Shown here: positions 30,953 to 31,409 of the stretch, in pieces
Numbering within the stretch: position 1 is the stretch's first letter
Layout: every line of letters begins with the position of its first letter
Translations under genes and position numbers: made by a program
Source of the DNA: Pelargonium nanum
Taxonomy: Eukaryota; Streptophyta; Magnoliopsida; Geraniales; Geraniaceae
Direction: 5' to 3'
Assembly (NCBI GenBank): GCA_036897485.1
Contig: JAYMTF010000702.1
Span: 1-31,409, forward strand
DNA: 31,409 nucleotides
The notes under the pieces: model-generated
Databases searched by the model: none
Told to the model about the DNA's origin: nothing
Seen by the model: only the letters and a program-made list of their open reading frames with translations

Positions 30953-31409
30953 TGATTGCTCTTCAATCATGTTTCCATGTATCAGTTAGTTGGAATTTGC
31001 TTGTAGGGAAATAAGCAGCTCCAAGACAAAAAGTGAGTTCATCCAAATTTCTTCTATGTAATTGATTTTTTTGTGTTGGAAATGTCAAGAGATCCGATGG
31101 GCGATGGCAAGTATGTTTTGAGTCCGACCCGTTAATTCATATTACATAAGCTTCTCCATCCATTAGGTCTCTCCATATTTTTGTGTTATATATAAATATG
31201 AATATTCATTGTTTACTTCCATGCTATATTATTTGCTAATTTCTAATTTAGTTGCTAAATATCATTTACTTCTGTGCTAGTTGATTTATATGTGATTCGA
31301 CTCTGAAAATCTGGTTCGAATCTCGATCTGAAATGATGTCGTGTCTGTCTCGTCGCTTCACCACGTGACAGTCTGATGATGCGACAGGTGTTGAACTTGT
31401 GTCTGGCTA
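30953..31409. other. 3' flank of gammaCAL; no further gene seen
   Basis: The first part is probably the gammaCAL 3'UTR. The remaining sequence to the window edge has no recognisable ORF or RNA gene. A CACGTG G-box core occurs at about 31363, perhaps part of the promoter of a gene beyond the window. Confidence 0.5.

Noticed and set aside
1..31409. CRISPR arrays, bacterial operons, phage or viral genes
   Set aside because: None seen. All genes are spliced or plant-specific nuclear genes.
1..31409. Plant microRNA precursors
   Set aside because: I looked by eye for common mature miRNA sequences (for example miR156, 160, 164, 166, 167, 172, 319, 390, 396) and found none. Novel precursors cannot be excluded without folding and small-RNA data.

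Overview
The window looks like AT-rich, gene-containing chromosomal DNA of a flowering plant, most likely a eudicot. The evidence is spliced genes with plant-type GT/AG introns, a chloroplast lumen protein, two type II (MIKC) MADS-box genes, a plant-specific DUF3339 pair, a nuclear tRNA-Ser, and scattered small plant transposons. A TM8-like MADS gene argues against Brassicaceae, which lack that clade; an asterid such as a Lamiales species is possible but unproven. I rebuilt every spliced gene by hand from splice sites and reading phase. All seven multi-exon or single-exon protein genes close into complete frames with an ATG and a stop.

Layout. From 1 to 2.4 kb is repeat-rich: a diverged direct duplication, a tRNA-derived SINE flanked by a perfect 17-bp target-site duplication and lying beside the end of a Mutator-like MITE, and a frameshifted Ty3/gypsy gag scrap. 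From 2.4 to 3.5 kb (-) is a four-exon DUF1499 thylakoid lumen protein, followed by tRNA-Ser(UGA) (+) and a 5'-truncated LINE tail. From 4.8 to 6.9 kb (-) is a three-exon non-specific phospholipase C. From 8.5 to 13.1 kb (-) is a 14-coding-exon CBSCBSPB gene (four CBS domains, PB1, C-terminal membrane helix), with a Mutator-like MITE in intron 6 and a probable 5'UTR intron. Two tandem DUF3339 mini-membrane-protein genes (+) lie at 15.2 and 16.1 kb. From 16.9 to 20.0 kb (-) is an eight-exon SEPALLATA-like MADS gene with a Stowaway-like MITE in intron 2. A 4.6-kb gene-free stretch follows. From 24.7 to 27.6 kb (+) is an eight-exon TM8-like MADS gene. From 28.6 to 31.0 kb (+) is a two-exon mitochondrial gamma-carbonic-anhydrase-like gene with four site II promoter motifs.

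The genes act in separate pathways and do not form a cluster with one job: photosynthesis (lumen protein), lipid turnover (NPC), possible mitochondrial complex I (gammaCAL), flower and inflorescence regulation (the two divergently transcribed MADS genes), and unknown roles (CBSCBSPB, DUF3339). I found no convincing novel system. The points most worth a second look are the SEP-like/TM8-like head-to-head pair, the altered termini of the SEP-like protein, the nested SINE, the MITEs with readable target-site duplications, and the unequal 3'UTR structure of the DUF3339 pair.
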